Positions 19,789-31,342 of a stretch of DNA of 64,000 bases are shown piece by piece. How positions within the stretch are numbered: position 1 is the stretch's first letter; each line of letters begins with the position of its first letter. Made by a program: the position numbers and the translations under genes. The notes below the pieces were generated by a model. The model saw nothing but the letters and a program-made list of their open reading frames with translations. It was not told where the DNA came from and searched no databases. The stretch is from positions 28,856,063 to 28,920,062 of the forward strand of contig CM020619.1 of assembly GCA_009829735.1 (NCBI GenBank), written 5' to 3'. The stretch comes from Pyropia yezoensis. Lineage: Eukaryota > Rhodophyta > Bangiophyceae > Bangiales > Bangiaceae.

Positions 19789-21732
19789 ATGGCGACTCCG
19801 GGAGTGGAGACGGACTCTCTCGATGAGCGTATGGAGGACACCTCCTACGGTGCAGCGCCTGCCGGGACTTCCGGCGGGGGCTCCGCGATCGCTCCGGGGG
19901 GTGGGACTCCCGCGTCACCCGGCTTTGGGTTGACGGCAGGATCTCCCCCGGAGGCGGGACAAGTTGTCCCGCGTGAGGCCTTGGGGCGGTGGTTTTACCC
20001 CGCTTGGCCTCTGTATGAGGAGGGGTTGACTGTTCTTCGCTGTGGCCGACTCGGCGCAGCGATGGGTCGGGTATGGGACCGCCTACGGGAGAAGTATCCC
20101 CGTAGGGTCGGGTTCCCTGCCGGCTTCAGGACGGACCAGTTTGCCTTCCTGGACGACGAGGAGGTCGAGGACGTGCAGCGGGCCAAGGCCATGGTGGACC
20201 GCGGGGGAACTATCCCGGGTCCCGGCGACTTGCCGACCTTCACTTGGGACGCGGTGGCAACTCGCCCCCCGTACCTTCACGAGGCCGATCCGCACACTCA
20301 TCACTTTGATGTGCGGATGGAGAAGGACTTCCGGCGAGGTCCCTACTTGGTGACCTCGGCTCAACTTGAGTTTCCTCAGCAGTCTGCTGCCAGTAAGGAG
20401 CAATACTACCCGAAGAAGCCCGAGTGGTGGCCTCAAGTTGAGGTCCCCTACGGGTTCCCGGCATTGTTGCCACGGTTGCTTGACCACTTCGGCTCCGTCA
20501 TGTTGACGGCTGGCCCTGATCATCTGGTGTGGGCCATGTTGGCCACCCAGTGGCTCCTCGAGGTCATGTCGACCTGGGTGTCATGTGTTCAGCGGCGGGG
20601 GATGCTCTGGCATCTCCCCCTCCGGCTCATCCAGGGTTTGGAACAGCTCACCCCTCAGCTAGTTGCTGAGGGGTGCTCGTCAGGACAACTCACTCTACTT
20701 GAGGAGATGCTCCGCCTCCACAAGTTTATCGAGTGGGAGAGCATTGAGCACAAGTTGCGCCGCCCCACTCGGGGGCCCAAGGACGATGGCGCACTTCGCC
20801 AGTTCGTGTGGGTCGCTCGTGAACTTCACGACGGCCGTGTGGTCCTACGAGAGGGGTTGGGCATCGGGGACTACCCGTATGCCCCGGGGGTGGATCGTCA
20901 CACTGCGCCACCCCCGGACAAGCCCATAGTTATGGCTGTGCCCTCATATGATGACCATATGACTCAACCTACTGCGGGGGCCCCAAGTCGGGGTCGCAGT
21001 TACACCCGGGTACCGCCACCTCGGCGTGCCCCTCCGCTTCCTCCTGTTCCTTTCCAGCCTCACGGGAACATCCCGATCAGCGTGGCCGTGGAGTCATCCA
21101 CACCGGTGTCTCCCAACTTGGGGGCCACCCTCCTGACGGTATACCCCAAGTTGGTGTTACCGCCCACGCCTCTAACCTCAGAGATGATGATCACCACGTT
21201 GGTGCGCACCATTTCCTGGTTGGCCGCGTCGACCGCAACCCTCCAAAGTTCCGAGACTCCTCAACTTGAGGAGCGCGTCCGTACTGCAGTGGCGACCGCG
21301 AGTTGCGAGTCGGTGGCGGAGTTTATGACGGCCGAGTTGCCTCGCATTGGGGCTATTATGCCCCAGCCAACCCCACTTGGGCGTGGCAAGCGTCGTGCGA
21401 GCCGGGCATACTCGCCTCCTCGCCGTCGTCGCCGTCACTCGCGGCGCTCTCCCTCCGTGTCGGAAGACGAGTTGTCTTACTCCGTCTCGGAGTCCTCTAC
21501 CCCATCGGAGACGGAGTCTGTCCAGCGTCTGCGTCGCAAACTTGCGCGCAAGACCAGGCAGAAGAGTAGCCACGGTCGGCGCCACTTGCGCGACCGTGAG
21601 GGGCGCGACGGTTCCGACTTGGAGCCGCCGCCCCTTCCAACGAGTGGAGACCGTTATCGGCGTGGGTCTCGCCGCTCGCCTCCACGTGAGGGCGAGGGCC
21701 GTGGAGGGGGAGAGTCTAGCATGCGTGCCTAG
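19789..21732 (+). CDS. Extra opposite-strand frame of family A (E3 copy), unknown protein
   Basis: A 647-residue frame from ATG 19,789, which has a good context (GAGAGCCATGG); it is also open to an upstream ATG at 19,618 (704 residues). It lies between the end of pol and the 3' LTR on the strand opposite gag-pol. Order: a Gly/Ser/Thr/Pro-rich N-terminus; a conserved aromatic core (LGRWFYPAWPLYEEGL, FAFLDDEEVEDVQRAKAMV, YYPKKPEWWPQVEVPYGFPA, WAMLATQWLLEVMSTWVS); a Pro-rich linker; a helix-rich part; and an Arg/Ser tail of about 110 residues (SPPRRRRRHSRRSPS, then acidic/Ser, then KLARKTRQKSSHGRR). There is no signal peptide or membrane segment, so it is not an envelope. It recurs in all A elements and, diverged, in B2. 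The tail resembles SR proteins or a nucleic-acid-binding tail. Function unknown. Confidence 0.7.
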   Translation: MATPGVETDSLDERMEDTSYGAAPAGTSGGGSAIAPGGGTPASPGFGLTAGSPPEAGQVVPREALGRWFYPAWPLYEEGLTVLRCGRLGAAMGRVWDRLREKYPRRVGFPAGFRTDQFAFLDDEEVEDVQRAKAMVDRGGTIPGPGDLPTFTWDAVATRPPYLHEADPHTHHFDVRMEKDFRRGPYLVTSAQLEFPQQSAASKEQYYPKKPEWWPQVEVPYGFPALLPRLLDHFGSVMLTAGPDHLVWAMLATQWLLEVMSTWVSCVQRRGMLWHLPLRLIQGLEQLTPQLVAEGCSSGQLTLLEEMLRLHKFIEWESIEHKLRRPTRGPKDDGALRQFVWVARELHDGRVVLREGLGIGDYPYAPGVDRHTAPPPDKPIVMAVPSYDDHMTQPTAGAPSRGRSYTRVPPPRRAPPLPPVPFQPHGNIPISVAVESSTPVSPNLGATLLTVYPKLVLPPTPLTSEMMITTLVRTISWLAASTATLQSSETPQLEERVRTAVATASCESVAEFMTAELPRIGAIMPQPTPLGRGKRRASRAYSPPRRRRRHSRRSPSVSEDELSYSVSESSTPSETESVQRLRRKLARKTRQKSSHGRRHLRDREGRDGSDLEPPPLPTSGDRYRRGSRRSPPREGEGRGGGESSMRA

Positions 21733-21843
21733 TTGGCAGCTGCCTTTGTTGTGAGAGTGTGAGGGTTAGGGCTGTAGTTTAAAGCCACTCTGCGTACCAC
21801 TTCGACTTGAAGCACTCTCTTGGCACTGTTGCTCGGCCTTCCC

Positions 21844-24800
21844 TCACGTTGAGGGAGGGCTGTTAGGGTCTATCTCGTTCCGGGCACAGTACGCCCGGAC
21901 CTTCTCAGCAGGAAGGTCCTCCACATACTCCCACGTATCATCCTTGGCTTTGTAGCCAAACCAACGCACCCTCAACATGAGGCGGTCAGTATCCTCATCC
22001 CAGCCGTGGTCGATGAACTTGTCGAACACGTACTCCTGCGGGCCCTGTTTGGCTGCAGGCAGCGAGGGCAGGCGCCACGTTTTCAAAGCACGCGCCCAAG
22101 CTGGGTCGCCTGCAGGCGGTGGTGCAACTTTGACCACGTCCTGTCCGTTCACTGTGCGGACCCCATCGTCACTTTCGATGGTGAAGCGCCGCCCATCAGT
22201 ACGAAGGACCTGGTACGGTCCCTTCGTCTGGAATACCAGCTTACCCCCAGTTGGGGTGTGCGAGTGTACCAGCACCCAGTCACCCTGCTCGGGGACATGT
22301 TTGGCATTGCGCACCTTTTTGTCAAAGGTACGCTTGTAGCGCTTTTGTGCTTTGTCCATCTCAGCCCTGACTTTAGGGATGAGGTGTTCCAGCCTAGCAG
22401 CGAACTCCGCCTTACTCTCAGTAGGAGTAGGCGTACTGCCACTACCCTCCCCAGTTGGGAGCGACCGCCGCACGGCAATAGACCGCACACGACGGGGGGT
22501 CACAAAAGCGAGGGGTACTTCCCCTGTAGATGAGTGAACCTGCGAATTGTAGGCAGTAGTAAGGATAGAAATGTATTGGTCCCACGTCTTCACGTGCTCA
22601 CTCACATAGTGGCGCAGCTGCCTAACAATAGTTTTGTTGAAGCGCTCCACCTGCCCATTAGTTTGTGGGTGGTAGGGGGTGGCATAGTTTGCCTTAACCC
22701 CCAACATATCCAGCACTCCTTGAAACAGTACAGACGCAAATTGCGGTCCATTGTCCGATAGTGTACTATCCGGAATGCCATACGCGGCAACCCAGTGATC
22801 TAGGAAGGCTGACACGACCGACATGGCCGTGATCTCTGCCAGTGGGATCGCTCGCGTAAGTTTCGTGAAGCGGTCACAGATGACCAGGAGGTACTGGTTG
22901 CCCTCCTCGGTCACTGGCAGTGGCCCAAGGATGTCCATCGCCAACGCGGCGAAGGGCTCCTTGGCCGGGAACAATAGCATAGCCGTAGTAGGCCGCCGTT
23001 CCATCAGACGGTTCTGCGCACAACTTGTGCAGGCAGCCACCCAACTGTAGATGTCCACCACCATGGACGGCCAGTAGTACCTGGTCCTCAGGGTCTGGTA
23101 CAGTTTACTAGACCCCAGGTGTCCACCCGTGGGAGCGTTATGCTCCCTCTCAAGGATACTGTCCTTGAGGGATGCGGGGACGACAAGTTGTTCGGTCCCC
23201 TGGAATACCCCCCTCCTCATGAGGAGGCCATCGTCTCCCAGGAAGAACCGCGTCTCCGCCACTGTATCCAGGGTATCCCTCTGCGACTTGCAGAAGGGAT
23301 CCTCGGCCTGGGCCTTCACTACTTCGTCCAGGGACAGGGGCAAGTACTTCTTGTTCCCTGGCGCCTCGGGATTCAACGCCTGACCCGAGCGCGTGACTAC
23401 CCCCACGATGGGGATGTCCTCATCGACTGGGGTGGTGTCCAGTCCCTCGGTAGGTACCCGAGAGAGGCCGTCGGCAAGGGCATGTTGCCTGCCAGGTCGG
23501 TACTCAATATCAAAGTTGAAGGGTGCAAGTCGCACCCTCCACCGGTTGAGACGAGTGTTCGTACAGTCCGTCTTGAAGATGAACTGCAACGCGCGGTGGT
23601 CACAGCGGATGAGGAACTTCTCACCCTCTAGGTAGTGACGAAGTGACGTCACCGCCCATACCACTGCGAGTCCTTCCAACTCGGTGACTCCGTAGTTCTT
23701 CTCGGCCGAGTTTAGCCCCTTGCTGAAGTATCCCACCGGCAAGTACTCCTTGTCCGGCTGTTGCTGAAGCAACACACAACCAAGTTGGTCGTAGCTAGCG
23801 TCCACATCCAGGATGTAGTGGCCTCCCAACCTGGGAATAGCCAGGATAGGGGGCTTCAACAGAAGGTCCCGAAGAGTCTCAAAGGATTCCTGCTCCACCC
23901 GACTTGGGGGAGGCAGGTTCTTCGGTAGCGTTGAGCTCACTAACTCATTCAACGGCTTCGCCACTCTGGCGAAGCCCTTAGTGAAACGTCGGTACACGTT
24001 ACACATCCCGAGGAAGCTCCTCATCTGGGTCTGGGTCCGGGGGTACTGAGCCTTGCGGATGGCCCTCAAGTTTTTCTCGTTGACACTGAGACGCCCCGGA
24101 CGGACAACATGTCCCAAGTACTCCACCTCTTGAGTGAAGAGGTGGCACTTACTCGCCTTCAGTGACACTCCGGCGTCAGCAAGTAGCTTGAACACCTGGC
24201 CAAGATGGCCAATGTGTTCCTCCGGACTTCGGGAGAACACAATGATATCGTCTAGGTACACGAGACAGATCTGCCACCGTACTCCGGCCAGAATCATGTC
24301 CATAGCGCGCTGGAAAGTTGCCGGCGCGTTACACAGACCAAACGGTAGGCGTTTGCACTGGTAGGTACCACAGTGACAGGTAAAGGTAGTTTTATGCCTG
24401 TCCTCCGGGCAATGGGAATTTGCCAGTACCCCGCGTTACAGTCCAGGGTAGAGAACACGTTTGCCTCCCCCAGAGAGTCCAGACAGTCATCCATCCGAGG
24501 TAGGGGATAACTATCCTTCACCGTGCTCTCGTTGAGCTTACGGTAGTCGATACAGAACCGGGGGGTCCCATCAACTTTGGGGACGATCACCACCGGACTC
24601 GCCCACTCGGCGTTGCTGGCCTCGATCACATCGAGGGCCTCCATGCGAGCAACTTGCTCCTTAACGAGGGCCCTTGAACGGGGTCCCCCCCTATACGGTT
24701 GTTGGCGTATAGGGGGCGCACCGGGTTTCAACTCGATCCGGTGTTGGGTAGCTCTCATGAGTCCCAATTGACCATCCCACAACTTGTGATATTGGTCCAA

Positions 24801-26516
24801 GAGGCGTTCAACTTGAACCCTCAACCTGGGTGGAACACCCTCCATGTTTACCTGGGGCCGAGGAGAGGCGGCCGACTTGGCTTGATGCTTCTCCTTTCCG
24901 GACTTCGGGTCGCTACTTGCGCCCGCGCTGAGGGTGACCGCTACTACCGGTCCCTCGTGTTGGTCGATATAGCCGAACTTGGCCCCCGACTTGAAGAACT
25001 TGGGCGACGAGCTCAGGTTCATCACCTGGATCCTCCACGGGACTCCGGCTTTGGAGTCCATCGTGCCAAGGGCAACATGCACTTGGTGCTTGCGAGCAAG
25101 ACGGGGGTTAGGGTGCACCAACCCGTTCCCCGCATAATCAGTTACAACGTCCACGTGCGCCACCGAGTTGGGGGGCAACATGACTTTACGGGCTAAACGC
25201 AGAGTAGCAGAAAACCCTTCCCTCACAGAACAAACAGGCTTCGACTGTGAAACTGTCACAGGAGCCACAGACTTTCCCTTACCAAGGATGGGGATAGTCT
25301 CCCCATTCATCAACTTGACCCAGTACTCAGGGCCACAAATCAAAGGCACTTGTGTTACGACATAAGGGGTACCCAGAAGCAGGGGTACCGATATATTCTC
25401 AACTACTCCATAGGTCACGTCGACCTCATGGGTCCCCAACCGAGTAGGTAGGGTCACGGCACCAACGATGGGAAGTACCCCACCATTGATATCGATCAGA
25501 TGGTCAGCTTTAGACTTCCAGCGTTGGAGCCTCATCCCCTTTGGTAATAGCGACTTGCGTATCAAGGAGGCTCCTGACCCGGTATCAAGTACGATACGGA
25601 CACAACAGGCGCGGCCGGGGGCAAGTTGCACCCGTCCAGCCACCTGGAAGTTCTCACCCGTCAACACCGCGATGACCCGACGTGGGTTTACGTTCTTGGG
25701 GAGTCCCACCCGAGGTGGGCGGACTCCCTTAGGTCGCCGCAGTATCCGACACGGTTGGTTCGTCCTCTTGGCCCACTTGGCCGAGGCTGCCGTTGTGAGC
25801 TTCGGACGACCAGCTCCAACGGTCATTCGTTTCCCGCCGACTTGGCGTCCGAATCTGAGGGCGAAGGGGACGACGACGAGTCCGAGGACGACGTGTCCGC
25901 CCCTCCGTCGAGGGTGTGGCGACCGCCACCACTGGTCGAGACCCACCCTCGCGGCGTGAACGCACTTCGTTCGTAGCCGACTTCTTACTCGCATTCCTAA
26001 CAAGCTGTTGGATGCGTTTACTCAACTTGGGGCAATCATATGCCCAGTGACCATCGGAGTTGCAGTTCCAACACCGATGATCAGTTCCCGGAGGGGTCTT
26101 CCCAACTGGGGAAGACGACGAGGTACCTTGGGAAGTTCCCACGGCAGCTACACCCTCTCCTTGCGGATTCGGCGTGCCTCTCGCAACTCTCTGGCCTGGC
26201 GCGCCTCTTCCCGTTCCTTGGCCAACTCGGCCTGACGCTCCTGGCGTTGTTCCTCCCGCAACTTGCGGTAGGCCTCGCCTCTGCGGTAGGCGAACCTAGC
26301 CAACTCGGCCAGGGTCGCCCGGGCAGTGTTATGCTCCCGGGTCTCCATCCGGACTGACCAGTGGAGTCCTTCCACAAACCGACTCTTCACCACAGCTTGT
26401 GGATGAAGAAACCCACAAAGATTGTTGAGCTTACGGACTCGCTCCGCAAAGGACAACTCGTCCTCCGCCTCTTCCTGATGGGCTTGCGTAAACTCCTCGA
26501 CTTGAGAAGCCAACGC
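21844..26516 (-). other. E3 left arm: pol and part of gag, duplicate of the right arm
   Basis: This minus-strand stretch carries pol from chromodomain back to protease and the 3' part of gag, then runs into the gap. It matches 27,355-32,034 almost base for base, with only scattered small differences. I read it as the same stretch of one element assembled twice from the two sides of the gap. It is not listed as a separate gene. Convergent ends: the extra frame stops at 21,732 and pol stops at 21,844. Confidence 0.85.
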
Positions 26517-27016
26517 NNNNNNNNNNNNNNNNNNNNNNNNNNNNNNNNNNNNNNNNNNNNNNNNNNNNNNNNNNNNNNNNNNNNNNNNNNNNNNNNNNNN
26601 NNNNNNNNNNNNNNNNNNNNNNNNNNNNNNNNNNNNNNNNNNNNNNNNNNNNNNNNNNNNNNNNNNNNNNNNNNNNNNNNNNNNNNNNNNNNNNNNNNNN
26701 NNNNNNNNNNNNNNNNNNNNNNNNNNNNNNNNNNNNNNNNNNNNNNNNNNNNNNNNNNNNNNNNNNNNNNNNNNNNNNNNNNNNNNNNNNNNNNNNNNNN
26801 NNNNNNNNNNNNNNNNNNNNNNNNNNNNNNNNNNNNNNNNNNNNNNNNNNNNNNNNNNNNNNNNNNNNNNNNNNNNNNNNNNNNNNNNNNNNNNNNNNNN
26901 NNNNNNNNNNNNNNNNNNNNNNNNNNNNNNNNNNNNNNNNNNNNNNNNNNNNNNNNNNNNNNNNNNNNNNNNNNNNNNNNNNNNNNNNNNNNNNNNNNNN
27001 NNNNNNNNNNNNNNNN
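26517..27016. other. Assembly gap of 500 N
   Basis: Exactly 500 unknown bases. The sequence before it (from 21,505) and after it (to 32,034) overlaps by about 5.0 kb, so the true gap is probably negative: the two contigs overlap and should be merged. Confidence 0.97.
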
Positions 27017-27354
27017 TCGGAGACGGAGTCTGTCCAGCGTCTGCGTCGCAAACTTGCGCGCAAGACCAGGCAGAAGAGTAGCCACGGTCGGCGCCACTTG
27101 CGCGACCGTGAGGGGCGCGACGGTTCCGACTTGGAGCCGCCGCCCCTTCCAACGAGTGGAGACCGTTATCGGCGTGGGTCTCGCCGCTCGCCTCCACGTG
27201 AGGGCGAGGGCGTGGAGGGGGAGAGTCTAGCATGCGTGCCTAGTTGGCAGCTGCCTTTGTTGTGAGAGTGTGAGGGTTAGGGCTGTAGTTTAAAGCCACT
27301 CTGCGTACCACTTCGACTTGAAGCACTCTCTTGGCACTGTTGCTCGGCCTTCCC

Positions 27355-30300
27355 TCACGTTGAGGGAGGGCTGTTAGGGTCTATCTCGTTCCGGGCACAG
27401 TACGCCCGGACCTTCTCAGCAGGAAGGTCCTCCACATACTCCCACGTATCATCCTTGGCTTTGTAGCCAAACCAACGCACCCTCAACATGAGGCGGTCAG
27501 TATCCTCATCCCAGCCGTGGTCGATGAACTTGTCGAACACGTACTCCTGCGGGCCCTGTTTGGCTGCAGGCAGCGGAGGGCAGGCGCCACGTTTTCAAAG
27601 CACCGCGCCCAAGCTGGGTCGCCTGCAGGCGGTGGTGCAACTTTGACCACGTCCTGTCCGTTCACTGTGCGGACCCCCATCGTCACTTTCGATGGTGAAG
27701 CGCCGCCCATCAGTACGAAGGACCTGGTACGGTCCCTTCGTCTGGAATACCAGCTTACCCCCAGTTGGGGTGTGCGAGTGTACCAGCACCCAGTCACCCT
27801 GCTCGGGGACATGTTTGGCATTGCGCACCTTTTTGTCAAAGGTACGCTTGTAGCGCTTTTTGTGCTTTGTCCATCTCAGCCCTGACTTTAGGGATGAGGT
27901 GTTCCAGCCTAGCAGCGAACTCCGCCTTACTCTCAGTAGGAGTAGGCGTACTGCCACTACCCTCCCCAGTTGGGAGCGACCGCCGCACGGCAATAGACCG
28001 CACACGACGGGGGGTCACAAAAGCGAGGGGTACTTCCCCTGTAGATGAGTGAACCTGCGAATTGTAGGCAGTAGTAAGGATAGAAATGTATTGGTCCCAC
28101 GTCTTCACGTGCTCACTCACATAGTGGCGCAGCTGCCTAACAATAGTTTTGTTGAAGCGCTCCACCTGCCCATTAGTTTGTGGGTGGTAGGGGGTGGCAT
28201 AGTTTGCCTTAACCCCCAACATATCCAGCACTCCTTGAAACAGTACAGACGCAAATTGCGGTCCATTGTCCGATAGTGTACTATCCGGAATGCCATACGC
28301 GGCAACCCAGTGATCTAGGAAGGCTGACACGACCGACATGGCCGTGATCTCTGCCAGTGGGATCGCTCGCGTAAGTTTCGTGAAGCGGTCACAGATGACC
28401 AGGAGGTACTGGTTGCCCTCCTCGGTCACTGGCAGTGGCCCAAGGATGTCCATCGCCAACGCGGCGAAGGGCTCCTTGGCCGGGAACAATAGCATAGCCG
28501 TAGTAGGCCGCCGTTCCATCAGACGGTTCTGCGCACAACTTGTGCAGGCAGCCACCCAACTGTAGATGTCCACCACCATGGACGGCCAGTAGTACCTGGT
28601 CCTCAGGGTCTGGTACAGTTTACTAGACCCCAGGTGTCCACCCGTGGGAGCGTTATGCTCCCTCTCAAGGATACTGTCCTTGAGGGATGCGGGGACGACA
28701 AGTTGTTCGGTCCCCTGGAATACCCCCCTCCTCATGAGGAGGCCATCGTCTCCCAGGAAGAACCGCGTCTCCGCCACTGTATCCAGGGTATCCCTCTGCG
28801 ACTTGCAGAAGGGATCCTCGGCCTGGGCCTTCACTACTTCGTCCAGGGACAGGGGCAAGTACTTCTTGTTCCCTGGCGCCTCGGGATTCAACGCCTGACC
28901 CGAGCGCGTGACTACCCCCACGATGGGGATGTCCTCATCGACTGGGGTGGTGTCCAGTCCCTCGGTAGGTACCCGAGAGAGGCCGTCGGCAAGGGCATGT
29001 TGCCTGCCAGGTCGGTACTCAATATCAAAGTTGAAGGGTGCAAGTCGCACCCTCCACCGGTTGAGACGAGTGTTCGTACAGTCCGTCTTGAAGATGAACT
29101 GCAACGCGCGGTGGTCACAGCGGATGAGGAACTTCTCACCCTCTAGGTAGTGACGAAGTGACGTCACCGCCCATACCACTGCGAGTCCTTCCAACTCGGT
29201 GACTCCGTAGTTCTTCTCGGCCGAGTTTAGCCCCTTGCTGAAGTATCCCACCGGCAAGTACTCCTTGTCCGGCTGTTGCTGAAGCAACACACAACCAAGT
29301 TGGTCGTAGCTAGCGTCCACATCCAGGATGTAGTGGCCTCCCAACCTGGGAATAGCCAGGATAGGGGGCTTCAACAGAAGGTCCCGAAGAGTCTCAAAGG
29401 ATTCCTGCTCCACCCGACTTGGGGGAGGCAGGTTCTTCGGTAGCGTTGAGCTCACTAACTCATTCAACGGCTTCGCCACTCTGGCGAAGCCCTTAGTGAA
29501 ACGTCGGTACACGTTACACATCCCGAGGAAGCTCCTCATCTGGGTCTGGGTCCGGGGGTACTGAGCCTTGCGGATGGCCCTCAAGTTTTTCTCGTTGACA
29601 CTGAGACGCCCCGGACGGACAACATGTCCCAAGTACTCCACCTCTTGAGTGAAGAGGTGGCACTTACTCGCCTTCAGTGACACTCCGGCGTCAGCAAGTA
29701 GCTTGAACACCTGGCCAAGATGGCCAATGTGTTCCTCCGGACTTCGGGAGAACACAATGATATCGTCTAGGTACACGAGACAGATCTGCCACCGTACTCC
29801 GGCCAGAATCATGTCCATAGCGCGCTGGAAAGTTGCCGGCGCGTTACACAGACCAAACGGTAGGCGTTTGCACTGGTAGGTACCACAGTGACAGGTAAAG
29901 GTAGTTTTATGCCTGTCCTCCGGGGCAATGGGAATTTGCCAGTACCCCGCGTTACAGTCCAGGGTAGAGAACACGTTTGCCTCCCCCAGAGAGTCCAGAC
30001 AGTCATCCATCCGAGGTAGGGGATAACTATCCTTCACCGTGCTCTCGTTGAGCTTACGGTAGTCGATACAGAACCGGGGGGTCCCATCAACTTTGGGGAC
30101 GATCACCACCGGACTCGCCCACTCGGCGTTGCTGGCCTCGATCACATCGAGGGCCTCCATGCGAGCAACTTGCTCCTTAACGAGGGCCCTTGAACGGGGT
30201 CCCCCCCTATACGGTTGTTGGCGTATAGGGGGCGCACCGGGTTTCAACTCGATCCGGTGTTGGGTAGCTCTCATGAGTCCCAATTGACCATCCCACAACT

Positions 30301-31342
30301 TGTGATATTGGTCCAAGAGGCGTTCAACTTGAACCCTCAACCTGGGTGGAACACCCTCCATGTTTACCTGGGGCCGAGGAGAGGCGGCCGACTTGGCTTG
30401 ATGCTTCTCCTTTCCGGACTTCGGGTCGCTACTTGCGCCCGCGCTGAGGGTGACCGCTACTACCGGTCCCTCGTGTTGGTCGATATAGCCGAACTTGGCC
30501 CCCGACTTGAAGAACTTGGGCGACGAGCTCAGGTTCATCACCTGGATCCTCCACGGGACTCCGGCTTTGGAGTCCATCGTGCCAAGGGCAACATGCACTT
30601 GGTGCTTGCGAGCAAGACGGGGGTTAGGGTGCACCAACCCGTTCCCCGCATAATCAGTTACAACGTCCACGTGCGCCACCGAGTTGGGGGGCAACATGAC
30701 TTTACGGGCTAAACGCAGAGTAGCAGAAAACCCTTCCCTCACAGAACAAACAGGCTTCGACTGTGAAACTGTCACAGGAGCCACAGACTTTCCCTTACCA
30801 AGGATGGGGATAGTCTCCCCATTCATCAACTTGACCCAGTACTCAGGGCCACAAATCAAAGGCACTTGTGTTACGACATAAGGGGTACCCAGAAGCAGGG
30901 GTACCGATATATTCTCAACTACTCCATAGGTCACGTCGACCTCATGGGTCCCCAACCGAGTAGGTAGGGTCACGGCACCAACGATGGGAAGTACCCCACC
31001 ATTGATATCGATCAGATGGTCAGCTTTAGACTTCCAGCGTTGGAGCCTCATCCCCTTTGGTAATAGCGACTTGCGTATCAAGGAGGCTCCTGACCCGGTA
31101 TCAAGTACGATACGGACACAACAGGCGCGGCCGGGGGCAAGTTGCACCCGTCCAGCCACCTGGAAGTTCTCACCCGTCAACACCGCGATGACCCGACGTG
31201 GGTTTACGTTCTTGGGGAGTCCCACCCGAGGTGGGCGGACTCCCTTAGGTCGCCGCAGTATCCGACACGGTTGGTTCGTCCTCTTGGCCCACTTGGCCGA
31301 GGCTGCCGTTGTGAGCTTCGGACGACCAGCTCCAACGGTCAT
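27355..31342 (-). CDS. Pol polyprotein of E3 (right arm): protease, RT, RNase H, integrase, chromodomain
   Basis: Pol starts at 31,342. Its ATG overlaps the gag stop as ATGA. Domains in order: aspartic protease with DTGSGAS at residues 81-87; reverse transcriptase with CIDYRKLNEST, LPFGLCNAPATFQRAMD and YLDD at 524-527; RNase H (ILDVDASYDQLGCVLLQQQ); integrase with an HHCC zinc-binding part (GGHLGSSKLYQTL to CTSCAQ) and the DDE core (AMDILGPLP, LSDNGPQFASVLFQ, YHPQTNGQVERFN). A chromodomain follows at the C-terminus (LRVRWFGYKAKDDTWEYVEDL). This order, with integrase after RNase H and a terminal chromodomain, identifies a Ty3/gypsy chromovirus. Nearly whole, with about one or two interruptions, possibly sequencing error. 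Confidence 0.93.

Noticed and set aside
19618-21732. Extra frame as an envelope gene
   Set aside because: No signal peptide, no membrane segment and no furin-like site. It also lies on the opposite strand, unlike known env genes.
19618-21732. Extra frame as a captured host gene
   Set aside because: It occurs at the same place in all A elements and, diverged, in family B, so it is a long-standing element gene.
26361-27233. Open frames spanning the first N run
   Set aside because: They are open only because N is translated as X. They are not genes.
21844-31342. Two tandem pol genes in E3
   Set aside because: The two copies are the same segment assembled on both sides of a gap. E1, E2 and E4 have one.
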